Below, one piece after another: positions 1 to 12,003 of a stretch of 64,000 nt of DNA; position 1 is the stretch's first letter; every line of letters starts with the position of its first letter. A program made the translations under genes and the position numbers. This DNA comes from Ischnura elegans (taxonomy: Eukaryota; Arthropoda; Insecta; Odonata; Coenagrionidae). The stretch spans positions 7,192,001 through 7,256,000 of the forward strand of contig NW_025791658.1 in NCBI RefSeq assembly GCF_921293095.1, written 5' to 3'. Below the pieces are notes generated by a model that ran no database searches, had not been told where the DNA came from, and was given only the letters and a program-made list of their open reading frames with translations.

Positions 1-506
1 ACATGCGTTGTGTGGCTCATTCGTAATCGCCTAAGGATTTCGTTCCCTTGTATGCATGTTATTTCACCATGCACATTTCCTTCGTGATTTTATATCCTTT
101 TTATGTTAGAACTATCCTGTGTAATAAATGCATCTCTTAACGACTCCGGCCACCTATTCGTCTCTGCTGGAGTATCGGTAATATTTTAACCCAAGCTGCA
201 TAGAATCACCTTATTATTTATGCCCACTGGCAGACATTGGAAACGACACATTCAGTCCATATGCCATGTTATTGAAGACCACTTTTTTACGTGCGGCTAC
301 GATTGTTATTGTGATTTTGACCTCTTGCTTGTAATGGATTCTCTCTACCTGTTTGACCTATGCTTCGTTTGGCCCTCAACTGATTTTGACCCTCGCACTA
401 CTTGGGACTACGTATTCTCGCGGTTCTCGTATTCAGCGCCTTCCCTCCCTTTTTCTCCCTCTCCTTCCTTTAAAAAAAATTTTTCACCAGATCAAGCTTC
501 AATCGA
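1..506. other. unassigned sequence
   Basis: No gene or recognisable repeat is seen. A reading frame at 220-558 has unremarkable composition and runs into the palindrome at 507-564, so I do not treat it as a gene. A pyrimidine-rich stretch lies at about 435-480. Confidence 0.5.
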
Positions 507-564
507 GGGAAATCACTTCCAAACTCCACAGTTGATCTACTGTGGAGTTTGGAAGTGATTTCCC
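507..564. repeat. perfect 26-bp palindrome with 6-nt loop
   Basis: Positions 507-532 are the exact reverse complement of 539-564, with the loop TGATCT between them. The right arm continues the minus-strand reading frame of the Sola-like transposase fragment next to it. The corresponding part of the other copy, near 50733-50765, has no inverted copy. The left arm therefore looks like a snap-back duplication made where this transposon copy was truncated. Confidence 0.9.
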
Positions 565-1440
565 AGCACATGGTGATGGCATATCGGGTATTCCTTCTCA
601 TGAAGTAACTGTTTTGCCTGTCTCACAGTGTAGTCTGAAACATGAAATTCACTCATAATCCTTTTCCTAGACCTAGATAAAGGGGCAAGGGTCAACATTT
701 GAAGTTTACCCTGCCAGCTAACTGTTGGCAAGTTATTCTTAATTTTAGTCTGCAGGTCATCCAATTTGGCTTTCTTTCGCTTGATGAGTTGACTGTTACT
801 CTCGTCTTCATCACTACTTAGATTTTCCAGAGATGGATTCACTAATTTCAATGCACCAGACAAGGTGATGCCTGGCCTGTGTTATCTTTCCTTTTCCATA
901 CGAGCGTCTACTGTGAGCAGACAAAGAATGTAATTTCAAAGGAGAGCAATCTAAAGCCTCCAAACTGCAGTTTGCTTCATCTTATTCTCTATCACTTTCC
1001 ACCAAAGACTTAACTGATGTAAGTTCTTTACCGCTTTCATCAATGCCATTGGAAACAACTTCACTTTTACAAATTTTGGAAATCCTCTTGTCACACCTAC
1101 AGCAAATTTTCCCTCCAGGCTTCACCATGATGCCCGCTGCTCTCACAGACTTACACTTTTTTTAGAGGTATGGTCCTCATAAATTTCCTCCCAGGACCTT
1201 AATGAATTGCAAAGAGGTACAGCATTTAAGCTGATAACACTCGTATTTCTTTAAGTAGCAATGAAGATGATGAGAGCACACAGTAAACAGTGATGAAATA
1301 GGAATATTGCACTGCAGGGCAATGAAATCTCTGTCCACTTCTGGTAGTTCCTCGAAATAAAAAGTTTGGGCTGTGTTTGTGTAGCTCTTTTTGTGAAATT
1401 GAGAACTGAGTTCTTGCACAATGATACCTCTGACATGGCT
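539..1440 (-). pseudogene. Sola-like transposase, N-terminal fragment (copy D)
   Basis: The minus strand carries broken reading frames (1419-1177 and 863-537, with stops between). The 863-537 part is closely related to the plus-strand frame at 50433-50783: both have an acidic SDEDES run, then an APLSR/W-type motif and a helix resembling a DNA-binding segment with a VSxYxVRxAKxLL pattern. Upstream there is a cysteine-containing segment (VKPGGKICCRC, about 1125-1085), consistent with the zinc-binding N-terminus of this family. Copy A lacks this N-terminal part, so copy D supplies information missing there. It ends abruptly at the palindrome. The family name (Sola, perhaps Sola2) rests on the terminal repeats of the other copies and on recalled family features. 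Confidence 0.6.
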
Positions 1441-2090
1441 AGACAGACCTCAATACAAATGAGATGTTAAAATGTAAGCCTGGCTATCAGTCACACAAAC
1501 ATGAGTTACTTAGTCTGAAATTCAACCAGGATATCACTTAGGCAGCACCATATGACTGAGGAATGAATTAACTTCACTTCGACTGAAATTGCTCTCTTCT
1601 GCTTTTACATTTTATACCATACTATTCAGTTAGGTTAAGAAATGGAAGAGATAGCCTAGTAGGAATAGTCCTGAAAGCACGAAATTAGCAGTACGTGGGG
1701 GAGTACATTCACATGGTTGCTTATGTGTTTCCTACTCTAAGAGCCAGTAGCATATGCTATGGTGAGATAATGCATGCTCCAATATTGTTTAATCATGAGT
1801 ATAAGCTTATATCTCCTCTAAATTGTGCAGTATCTATGTGCCTTGAAAAAGAGCCATTTTTTCCCGTGAACATGAATGAGTATTTTTTTACTAAAAGGAC
1901 TCACAATTTTTTTTCAGGATATTTGCCCATACATTAATGATTACTTTAAACCGGACCATGAGTCTGTCTTCGAATGGCAATTCCCTGTGGATGCTGACAT
2001 TGAAAAATGGTACAAGCAAGATTTTTTTTTGTAAACTTTATTTTTAGCAGCTGAATTACTTCACGCAGTAAAAAAAGAAATGATATTCAC
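1441..2090 (-). repeat. 5' terminal region of Sola-like copy D
   Basis: The stretch at about 1497-1570 is the reverse complement of 50357-50429, just upstream of the coding part of copy A. The stretch at 1682-2085 matches the right terminal repeats at 43055-43440 and 60740-61435. The outer ~250 bp of the terminal repeat are missing, so the element is truncated at both ends. Confidence 0.65.
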
Positions 2091-2997
2091 TGAGGAAAAC
2101 GTACTTGGCGGAGAGGAGGAAGGTGGCATCCTTAAAAAAAATGGATTAAGGGCGGAATGAATACGTAGTATTTACCAATAAAATTGTTACTGCTTACCTT
2201 GATAAATTGAGTACACTTTAGGATAAATGATACTTTGGTTATTGCAAGTGTATGTTCCATCATTATTTCACTACCATGACATTAAATTCACTGATGAATA
2301 TACATCGCTTTGAGAGAGCACCTCAAATTTGGATATGGAGGCTGAGGTTAGTATTTCATTTCCTCATAAGCATTATGTATTTTAGAACCTTTGCATGCCA
2401 CACTTGAGATTTAGGTTATTAACACAGTAGATATCATCTTAATTAAGGCATATACAATAAAAAACTCTATGGATGAAGTAAACATTGATAGAATACCCAT
2501 AAAAAACAATTGTTTTCACACTAAGCAAAGGGGATACATTTATCAATACCTCACACTGTAGAACTCAGGAGGCAGTTACTTTGTATGTCATGTTTTGGTA
2601 GTAATTATTAAAAAAGAGATTTATCACTCATAAACACATATATCAACATCATCAATGACAATTCCTGAATAATCATGAAACTGGGCCATGTTAACCTTAA
2701 ATTATAATGCAAAGGAACTTCCTGCCTATGAAGAGAAGATACCTGTGCTTGAGGAAGGGGACTTAGAGTATGAGGTGGTAGGTTCAACCATGTATGTAGT
2801 TTTTGTGGAGGAAGAGACTCGTCCTGCAAACGCTCCTCTGATGACTCAGGGAAAAATTTTTGCTGCGTAAGCCATTTGGAACTGTCATGTATCTGCTTTG
2901 TAACCACTGATTTGTATGTGCTTTCGAACTGCTGTGGAATTGAAACACAGTATACAGCAGTTGATGATGTCATAGCGTCCTGCCATGTCATCAAGGG
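2091..2997. other. unassigned; one orphan ORF-like stretch
   Basis: AT-rich sequence with no recognised element. A minus-strand open frame (3012-2608) has ordinary composition, but I cannot link it to any family. It overlaps a plus-strand open frame (2688-2870) and sits beside the hairpin element at 3000. It may be a fragment of a transposon accessory protein, but nothing in it shows a function. Confidence 0.3.
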
Positions 2998-2999
2998 TG

Positions 3000-3095
3000 C
3001 GTTCCAAATCACGCTTCATCGCATAACCTTGATGCAGCCATTCCGAAATTGCACCAAGGCATTGATGCGCTTATGCTGATGCGTGATTTGGAATG
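3000..3095. repeat. short imperfect inverted-repeat (MITE-like) element
   Basis: The arms at 3000-3026 and 3071-3095 are imperfect reverse complements: GTTCCAAATCACGC on the left and GCGTGATTTGGAAT on the right. The central spacer is about 45 bp. A related motif set occurs near 5190-5290 (repeated GATGC/GCATC words), so this may be one end of a larger degraded DNA element. Confidence 0.5.
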
Positions 3096-3839
3096 GCTTG
3101 ATGTGATATGAGCGGGAAGTATTTCGCCGTTCAAAATACCCGCAGGCAGCAGTGCTGGAAGAGTTCAGGTTAAGCGATAACACAATGATTGATTTACCGA
3201 AATTTAATATGCATACCTAGTACCTATGATGACGAAAAACGATTAATTGATACGTATATTAATACTTCATTATATTCATTACGGTTGTTCGTAAGTTCCA
3301 AGCCGTAACTAGCAACTCTTATTTTTAGTGCAGCTAACTTGAAAAACGGTCAACAAAGAAGTGTAGGTAGTGTATTGCATATCTCACATGTTTTTCATAA
3401 AAATCGGGAACAAATACTTAAAACGTAGATAAGATTTTCACAAACGCCAAGACATTTTTATTTAAATATTCTACCACTTATGGTAGGTTTGCATGGAGCA
3501 TTCACAAAGCATTCCAAAAGTCCCTCCAGCCCTCATGGACTTCCCTCCTGAATTCACAACTTAACCCCTTTCATTCTATATAAAAATCCTATTCTCTTCC
3601 ATTCTCTCCTTTGCTTACCCAACATTCTATCTTCTAACGCTGTTTTCAACATCCACTCCAAGCTCAGCACTCGCCCTATCCATACCTCCTGTCTCATTTG
3701 AATTCTATCCTCTCCTCACTCAACATGTCTAGCACTTTGTCTTTCTCTCAGTCAACTTCACTTTCTCCTTACCCACATCTTGAACACCTCCAGTCACTCT
3801 CATTCTCCTCCCTAAGTTCCCATGTTCCTACACTGTAAA
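3096..3839. other. unassigned, including pyrimidine-rich tract
   Basis: Positions 3500-3840 are markedly C/T-rich on the plus strand. The minus strand there reads as broken protein-like segments, possibly an antisense retroelement relic, but I cannot identify it. Confidence 0.35.
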
Positions 3840-4860
3840 GTGCTATACTCCAGATCAAAATGTTACAAATCTATTAACCAAGGTACTGTCTGTAAGCAAG
3901 TTAGCTAAAAAAGACACACCTGTCTTGTTTGATGAATCTGAGCACAGCTTATTTGAGTCCAGTACTTTGGAAGTAAAAGGAGTGATCTAGCCACAAGTTT
4001 TGAAGAAAATGGCATATGTTGTCAAGATTTGAAGCAATATAATGCAGAAAGTAAAAGTAATGCAGCTTTTTACGTAGGATTGACTGTGAAAGTAGTAGAG
4101 GACTATTTACTAAGTCTGTGGCACAAGAGTGGCAGACTTGTGACAGGGTAACATGCAGGTTATAAAAGGGTTGTCAGTGGTGTGGATTGTCCAACTAATA
4201 ATAAATTTCAGCCTTGTAGAGCATATGTTCATGGCAAGTTAGCAAAGAAATGATTCAAAAGAAGTGCTAGAATGGATGCAGTATGTAATAAATTAAGTAT
4301 GATCCTCTCAGAATTGTGTGGTCTGATGTTATTATAGGTGAAAATATATGTATACTATTTATGTAAAATACATGCTAACCTTCACTGATGATTGTACAAG
4401 AAAGGTTTTTGTTTTCTTTATTAAAAGTAAGGAGTCTCATTTAGTCCTACAATGCTATACAATTTTTAAGTCCACCATGGAGAATGAGACAGGGAACAAT
4501 ATGAAATGCCTGTATACAGATTATGGGGGTGAATATATGGGTCAGGCATAACGGGGAGTTAAGGGCATGTGCGATAAAAGATAAAACTACAAAATCTTAT
4601 AATCTTCAAGCAGAACTGATTAACTTAGCAAATAAAAAGCTAGGTACATACTCTCTGGCACCAATTTACTAAAATATTATTGGGTTGAAGCGTGTTGAGC
4701 AGCTGTATATCTCGAAACAGTACCATCCAAAGCAGGAGGAAATGCATTACCTGAGGAGAGATGGTCTGAACGAAAATTTAATCAAAGACATCTAAAAGCT
4801 GATAGAAATGTGCCTTTAGTGTGATAGCATTTAGGAGGACACTGAAAATAAGTTGGTAAG
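3840..4860 (+). pseudogene. Ty1/copia polyprotein relic (GAG-pre-integrase to integrase)
   Basis: Broken plus-strand frames show, in order, a GAG-pre-integrase-like stretch near 4100-4250 (LWHK, then PCRAYVHGKLAKK) and an integrase core segment at 4348-4551 (LTFTDDCTRKVF, FFIKSKE, ENETGNNMKCLYTDYGGEY). That is the classic copia order, with the second catalytic aspartate in the TDYGGEY motif. Stops and frameshifts are frequent, and no LTRs were found nearby. This is an old, truncated copy; intact copia polyproteins are above 1,200 residues. Boundaries are approximate. Confidence 0.75.
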
Positions 4861-5949
4861 TATTTGGAGCCAATTTACAAACTAACTGCAGTATTTATAC
4901 GGGCTTACCAAATCACACACTTTGAAAAAAATAATTGCACTGAATACTCAAGTCAATTTAATGGGGTTCGTCAAGCACACATCACTGTAAATCAAGCACA
5001 CATCGATTATCCTTGCATAAAATGCATAAAAAAATTACTTGATGATGTTATCTATTATGGCATCACTACCCTGAATGTCCCTTTACTTGAGGTGAACTCT
5101 TTATCGGGGGAAAATAATTTTAGTACCTACCGAGCAAATTCACTTGCAATGAATGTGTAGTTTCACATGTTAAATAGCTAATAAACGTTTGATGTGAGCC
5201 GATGCGAGTTGATGCTTCCAAAACCTCGAAATATGCTCGATCCGGGGCCACATCGATGCGCATCAATGCTTGATTCAGAACGGCCTGGGTTCATCATGTG
5301 CATTTGTTGACTTTTCTAACTTATTTGTAACACATTTTGAACTGCTTTAGATTTCCGTTGGAAACTGCTATGGAAATAATTTTCAGCCTTTGGAATTAAC
5401 GATGGAACTGATTTGTACCAGTCGGACACCCTTTTGGAACTCATTTTGTACACCATGGGCGTAGTCCAATACCAAGGTGCGTATAGTGCCTATTATTCGC
5501 ACCTTGGTCCAGTACACGCTCCCAATGCTCCCGCTTCAGACGCTACAGCTTCGTGGTCCACTTTCGCTCCTATTGCTACCCTACTGGAGAACGGCTGGAG
5601 CGATTGTAGCATTTGTTAGCCGTTTTTTAGTATCGTCTGCTTGGATATTAGATCGTTTGAATTTGGGATTCTTATAGTCCCTTCTACTCTACTTAGCTTG
5701 TTAGAGAGGTCAGTAATATAAATGACAAAAGAATATGACCATTGGGTACACCACAAGAAACCGAATTAATTTTAGATCTTCATTGGATACCATGATCGGA
5801 CACCATAACAGACAGATGCTTGCAAACATGTACATGTCCTGAAAATTTTACCCATTTTTGCAAATCCTCCAACACCGAGGTGATAAACTTAACTAAGAGC
5901 AGATCATGATACATATAAAATAAGATAACACTGATTAAATACCTTTTAA
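4861..5949. other. unassigned; 11-bp perfect inverted repeat at 5471-5508
   Basis: No recognised gene. ACCAAGGTGCG (5471-5481) and CGCACCTTGGT (5498-5508) form a perfect 11-bp stem with a 16-nt loop. Repeated GATGC-type words at 5195-5270 resemble the hairpin element at 3000. Confidence 0.4.
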
Positions 5950-6185
5950 AGGCCTGTTTACACGATAATTTAGCACGCACCAGTTAATGCACACTTGCGT
6001 GAATGATTTTTTGTGGACCGGAACGGAACATGTACGATTGCATGAACCAAATTAGAACAGGTTCTATTTTTTGCGCATGCATTTGCAGAAGTTGGGTGGT
6101 TACACGGTGCATTTTGGCGTTCATTCTCGCGTTCATACATTTAGACATTAACCCGTACGTGTTAATGTACCGTGTAAACAGGCCT
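5950..6185. mobile_element. Harbinger-like MITE, TAA target duplication
   Basis: The ends are inverted copies, AGGCCTGTTTACACG and CGTGTAAACAGGCCT, flanked by TAA on both sides (5947-5949 and 6186-6188). A 3-bp TWA duplication with a short GGCC-type terminal repeat fits PIF/Harbinger MITEs. The element is 236 bp and non-coding. A second copy in the opposite orientation lies in TFAM intron 3 (38466-38693), and a degenerate one follows at 6257. Confidence 0.75.
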
Positions 6186-6256
6186 TAAGAGAAATTGAAC
6201 AGGCCAGTTTCAATGAAACAAAAAATAAGCGTAAACCGCGACACTTAACTCACCTG

Positions 6257-6565
6257 AAAGCCTGTATAAACGATACACGTACAAGTTGGAGCCTGTTTGT
6301 GTGAATGATTTTCGTGGACCGAAGCGGAACTTGTGCGAATGTTTGAACCCAGCTAAAATAGGTTCATTTTTCCGTTCCTGCATTTGCACAACTTGAGTGG
6401 TTACACGTGTTTACAACAACGCAACCGTACGGTACACTTCGCGTTTCTGATTCATCAATTGCACTCATGACATTGTATGATAGCCTCAAAAGCAGTCGTA
6501 GACTTGAACCCATATCGTCAACTGCAAGCCTTAAGCATAAATGCAATGCTTATTAACCTGCCCTT
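6257..6565. mobile_element. degenerate copy of the Harbinger-like MITE
   Basis: It shares internal motifs with 5950-6185 (GAATGATTTTCGTGGACCG, CATTTGCACAACTTGAGTGG) and an AAGCCTGTATAAACG left end. The right half has diverged or been replaced, so the right boundary is approximate. Confidence 0.5.
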
Positions 6566-8480
6566 AAGAAAATTACACAAGTAAAATACAACCGAACATC
6601 AATAATTTATAAAACTAAAGTTGAAGATTAGAGGGAGATATCATCATTCAACAGAGAATACAATCTTCATGGAGGAAGGTTGGCCGCCACACAATGCAGC
6701 AAACGGAATGCTTTGACCACGAAGTTCACCCACCACGTACCCTAACCTTAGATGTCATATTCTATCTAAATGTCAAGGAATCTCAAGTTTAAATAACTAA
6801 TAATTGATCTATATTACAAATAAATCAAAATAAGTTATGAAAATGGTAAAATAACAGACGGACTACTTCGACCGGAAAGTTCACTCACCACATGCCTTGT
6901 TAACTGCGAATAGTCATTTTCTATCTCCACTACTCGCTAGCTCAAGCTTAAACCACTAATAATTAATTATCACAACAACAAAATTCAAAAGATACCTTGG
7001 ACGCCGCTCAATCTCGTCTTCAATGTGGCACGTGACGAACATTGACCAGAATGGACCAGAACACCAATTTCGCGAATTTCGCAGAAGCCTTTGTACAGTG
7101 GAGGCACAGGGTGGGCGAACTGTTGACAGCGTGCGACACTAGCGGTTTGGCGAGTGTGCGCCTGAACTAACGCCATAGTTTCGTAAGATAGTTTTGATTA
7201 AAAAAAGCTATAGCGTAAAAAATTATTTCATAACTTATTTAATGTCATTCAGTAGGTATCTTTAATAAAAAATATGAAATATGTGTGCTTCCTTCGTCTT
7301 ACCCATTGACCAATCATAGAACGGCCAATGAAATTTCGTCTCCTTTCGAAAGTTTTGAACGTAATGGAACCGTAATGGCTCTTATGGAGAATCGTTTCCC
7401 ATGTTTATCTCCATAAGGCCAGGAGAGCGGTGTTGTCACTAAGGGCACGGAAATTAATGTTGCGTTATGCAGTAATTAAAAATTGCAATCTAATGTAGAA
7501 TGAGATGCTGCATTCATTGGTGCCAATAGTTTTTCGATGAAAATTATAACAAAAGCTATAAAAAACATTTCCTTAAATTTCCGTTAGAAACGTGTATTTT
7601 TTTACTTTATCTTCTTCTCGCAGTTTCTGCCTGACCGTTGACTGTATTGAATTGAATCTTCTGCAAAAAAATTTTCACACTATTTTCTCTTTGAAGGTGT
7701 TCACCAATTGTACAAATATTGAGTTAAAATGCTGTTATGCCGACGTAACACCCTTTAGGACAAGAAAATTTTGATTTTTGCTAGGTAAAAAGTAGTCGCT
7801 TACTAACTTGCGTTCCTCATGTCATAGGTCCCTATATGCTGCGTATCAAATGCGAAGAAAACTACAAAGTTATTTTTGATGAAAAAATCATTAACTTACA
7901 TCAATTCTGAAGCGAGTTACAATGATTTGATCTTTAAAAAAAATATTACGGCGCCGCTGGGCCGGGCTTCTTGCTTTTTCTTGCGCGCAGAGGGAAAATT
8001 CTCGGGCGGAAAAGGAGTTTTTTTGTCAATGCATACTATGAAATGTATTAATCTATTCGTTTGATATCCTAAACAGAGAATACTCATACGTCCTAACAGC
8101 AGTGTTTTTATCTGACTACATTGATACACGAAAGTAAACAAGCGGCTTGGAAATAAGACGCTTTTGCCTTGAGTGTTTCTGTCCCATCGCGGAAACCAAG
8201 AAAGAGAATATAACTCATAATATGAGCGAAACACTACCCCATCCAGTGCACGCCTTTTACAAAAGGGAGCTTGGGTTTTTTCTGAGTTCCTTTCATAGGG
8301 TACCATAAAACCTGCACCAGAATCGACCCTAGCCTGGAAGGGGCTGTGGGAAGAATTTACGAAGGCGTTCAGTTTGTCATTGCCTTTTTTTGGAGTGAAC
8401 AAGTGTTGTGTGGTCTGCTGAATTTGAGAATTGTGAAGAGTGTTTAACACTTATCCCTGCTGTAACACGCCCAACCAATA
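6566..8480. other. unassigned, AT-rich
   Basis: No recognised element. A minus-strand open frame (8450-7917, 177 codons) crosses a locally GC-rich patch at 7950-8010. Its sequence resembles no family I know, so I leave it uncalled. The last part may be the 5' region of the transposase relic that follows. Confidence 0.35.
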
Positions 8481-9438
8481 TGTCCAATACAAAGAAGAGG
8501 AGAAAAGGTGAGAAGCTCATAAGCCGCGAAAGACAGTTGGTGCTCAAAGTCTTCTCGTACTTCAGGAAATCTCTCAGCATTAGTGAGGCCTGCCGAGAAG
8601 CTTCGAAGGCTACTCGGTGCTCGGAGTCCACTGTTTACAGAGTGAGAAAGGAAAGCTCCCGTGGTCCATTGTTAAATCCTTCAAAAACTAAAGAAATTAG
8701 ACAGCCTTATAAAAATTCGAGAGCAGTGATTTTCGACGATGTTGTGAGATCGGTAATTAGAAGGAAGGTACATGAATCCTTCGTGAAAAATATTCCTCTG
8801 ACTTTAAAATCCATCTTAAACTCGGTAAATATGGATAGTATTCTCCCAGATTACAAAAGGAAAACACTATATAGTCTTCTTTTGGACATAGGCTTCGTGT
8901 AAGAACGCAGAGGGAAAAGATTCATCCTTATCGAAAGGGATGATATTATTCGTTTGTGGCACAATTAATTATTTAAGATAGCTAAAAAAAGGTCGCGAAC
9001 ACAGGACTAGTGTATTCACAGGCGAAAATTGGATTAATGTTGGACGAATAGTGAACATTAGTTTGCGAAACAAACAATTAGAATATCCGCGTCAAGCTTT
9101 CCTTGCTGGACTTAATACTGGGCTTGGCCCTCACTTCCCGAGGATGTCGATTTGCATTTATACACACAGAAACGGAAAATGGGTTCATAAAACGAGAATC
9201 GTATGTGTTTCTGTATAAAAATAACTCAATGGATGAGCATGAAGAAGTGGGTGGCGAGTGTTACGAGAGATGGTTTGAGCACTCACTTCTTGCAAACTTA
9301 CCCGAAGGATCAATTATAGTGGTTGATAATGCCTCTTATTACTCAAGGAAATTGGAATCCTTGCCTACTACAAGGAGGAGGAAAAAGAACATTAAGGAAA
9401 TTAGCTTTGAAGATGCCAGCTTTAAACGACATCTTTAA
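8481..9438 (+). pseudogene. IS630/Tc1-mariner-type transposase relic
   Basis: The ATG at 8481 opens a basic N-terminus (KKRRKGEKLISRERQ), followed by a helix-turn-helix-like segment (ACREASKATRCSESTVYRVRK) that would bind transposon ends. After stops and frameshifts around 8900-9100 the frame resumes at about 9130 with FAFIHTETENGF. It then has VVDNASYYSRKLE, which fits the second catalytic aspartate block (V-x-DNA-S-Y-H) of DDE_3/IS630-like transposases. The usual histidine is tyrosine here. The frame ends soon after, so the final acidic residue is not visible. No convincing terminal repeats were found. An inactive fragment. Confidence 0.6.
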
Positions 9439-10160
9439 TTTACAATAAATCAAGTACGGGAAAATTTTGAAAAATTGAAGATTGATGATGTCTTATACAA
9501 TATCGCCTTTCATGTAATACTAGCCATAGCAAAAAATATTGCATAATATGGAAGGAATAGACATTTTGTCTCATTCAGGAGTGGCGATAATTTTTATTAT
9601 CCTTCAATTTATTGTTATTTTTTTACATTACACATTATTCATTATTCAGCTTGTGCATTGATAAATAATACATAAGTACATATATAAAATAACAAAAGAC
9701 TTTTCATTTTATATTGCAGCAAAGGTATTGTAATTTACGCTAAAAAAATTCCTTCGCAATACGCAGTCTTTCGTGCGATCCCTAATTCCTTTTTGAACTA
9801 AACCGTTTTGGCGCCAGATTGTGTGTGGTTGCATAAGCTGTTAGGATGCCTGCCGGCGGAGCGGAAGCTTGGCAACACTGTTATCCATAATGCCCGTGCT
9901 GTCAACTAAATGTGGAACGCTCTATACTAACTGTGGACCAGCTAGATCTTGTGCTACCCTATTGGAAATTTCTAAATTGCTAAATGGCTGAAATTTTCAG
10001 TGGGGCTTTAAAATTAGCTGCCAGCTATCAAAGTGTTAATTAGGTTTAACTAAATTTTTGCGAACAAAAAGTAGCTCAAAAGAGAGAATGCGGATGACAC
10101 CAAAAAGTAAACGAAACTAGTAGCACTCACTCTGCCCTCTTTTGTTTCTGCTTTGCTTTG
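9439..10160. other. unassigned, AT-rich
   Basis: Nothing recognisable on either strand. Confidence 0.4.
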
Positions 10161-10164
10161 CGGG

Positions 10165-10930
10165 CCGATGTTTCTGCTTTGTGGGACGCAAGACCCACCA
10201 CCAAAAGTGTAAGAAAGAGAGACCAATGCTTTCAAATAAGTTTTCCCAGCAAATGGGCAATGGCAAGATAAGTAAATTCCTAGGAAATACAAGGATTCGT
10301 TGAAATTGTTTTCATTGTGAATGCGCTGTGAAACAGCAGGGAGCTCTTTCCTTTGGAGAAGGGATAATCCTGGTAGGGCTCCCTGTGGTGAGGGTGCCTT
10401 TGTGCTCTCAGCCATTACGTTTTGGTTATTGGTTATTTTCATCACCTCTGCAGTGAGCATTCAGTTTATGCGATTTTTTCCCTACATTCGCTCTCCAGAA
10501 ACAAACAGTCATTTATTTAAAAGATCAATATATATTACAAACTATATAAAATATTCAATATGTATATACTTAGTTTTATGGTCAATTTTTTCTTCTTTCT
10601 TTCAAATCTTTTCTTTTCCTAGTAGTAATAAAATGTTATGGTGTATTCCCATGAGTATAATATGTCCTTGGTAATTAGGGAGGGATAGAAGACCCACCAC
10701 CGATAGTAAATAAATATGTAGTAATAGAGACCTATGCGTTCTAATAAGTTTCTCCCGCTAATGGACAGCAAAGATAAATAAAGTCCTAGGAAATGCAAGG
10801 ATTCATTGGAATTGTTATCATCGTGAATACTGCAGGGATCTCTTACTCTCTTGGAGAATCTGGGTAGCAATCCCCGTGGTGAGGGTGCCCAGTCCTCGAA
10901 AGATGCCCTTGTGCTATCTGCCTTTAGGTT
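10165..10930. repeat. pair of diverged direct repeats (~250 bp each)
   Basis: About 10185-10420 and about 10690-10930 share ordered blocks: AGACCCACCACC, TCCTAGGAAAT.CAAGGATTC, and GTGGTGAGGGTGCC followed by GTGCT(C/A)TC. They lie about 490 bp apart in the same orientation. Identity is perhaps 70-75% by eye. The nature of the repeat is unknown. Confidence 0.55.
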
Positions 10931-11084
10931 GGGACGAGTTCAAGCAACTGCAAGGAAAGGACGGAAATAAAACCTGAAGGAAAGGCAGGCAGTGGCAAGA
11001 AAATCTGGTCAAATGTTGAAAAATGTATTTCCCACACACATCCATGCAGACTGTTCAAAAACGTTCCAGCAGTCTAAGGGTTAA

Positions 11085-11744
11085 TAGGGTGGTTTCCTAT
11101 TATTTTTTATTGCCTAAATCGAAAGATTATTACTCCTGGAGTACAAATTTCACGCTTTTAGATTTTTAAATGATGATATCTGTTTTTCACGATCAAATGA
11201 AAAGTGAACATTTTAAAGCGCGCGAAAAAGTGCCGGCTAAGTATGAATGCTGGGAAAACTCCGTGTGACATGATTCTGGTTCCCGCTGCCGCAAGTGAGG
11301 TGACCTTGGGGCGACGCTTTGAGCGCTGATACGATGCAGGATGGTAGCAGGTAGCTAAGTACCCTGCTATCTGGTAGCACTTGGCTTTAATAAGGATACT
11401 ACCTTATCAAACGAAGAAAACTTTCCGACCTCTAGCAGTTTTAATAGGTGATTATTAAGACATGTTTCCCTGAGCTCTGTGCCTCATGCATGCATCGGAA
11501 AACCTCAGACGATATAGAACTCCTATCTACTCATATAGAAACTAGGTCCCTGTGATGTCACGTGGAGTGGCATCGCATGGGCGCCAATCTGGCCTTTTTC
11601 AAATGAGTATAGAATTGACCATTGCCATTCGTCTAAACCGGTATTTCTAAAACCAAATAATTTGTATATTATGAATACAGTAGTGGTGGGTAACGAATCA
11701 CTATCAATGCTTTTCATTTTCTTTGATGAAGGAAACTTCCCTAT
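11085..11744 (-). mobile_element. MITE-1 copy (AGGGTGGTTTCC termini)
   Basis: Starts TAGGGTGGTTTCC and ends GGAAACTTCCCTATT; the inverted ends define a ~660-bp non-coding family with at least eight copies in this window. It carries the conserved E-box/CRE block in the reverse direction, here with one mismatch (TGATGTCACGTG). The outward base pairs suggest a 2-bp TA or AT target duplication. Confidence 0.75.
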
Positions 11745-12003
11745 TCTATAAACCTGTCGATGTCCTTGGACATGTGCAACACACGATGATGCCGTGTGCC
11801 TTGGGGAACAGAGATTCAAGGGGTCCCCAATGCATACAAATGACAGGTGAATTGCAATGCAAATGCTGAAACTGAAACATTGGTGGCTTTCAACTGGGTG
11901 AAGTGCTTTCCATAGGGAAAAGTCTAAGCTTTTCCTCATAGCATTATTCAAACCAAAGAAACTTGTTCTTTATTGTGAAAAATGTTTGGGAAACTTACTT
12001 TAA

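Noticed and set aside
7917-8450. 177-codon minus-strand open frame
   Set aside because: No recognisable motif, no clear start context, and it precedes a transposase relic on the other strand. It cannot be supported as a gene.
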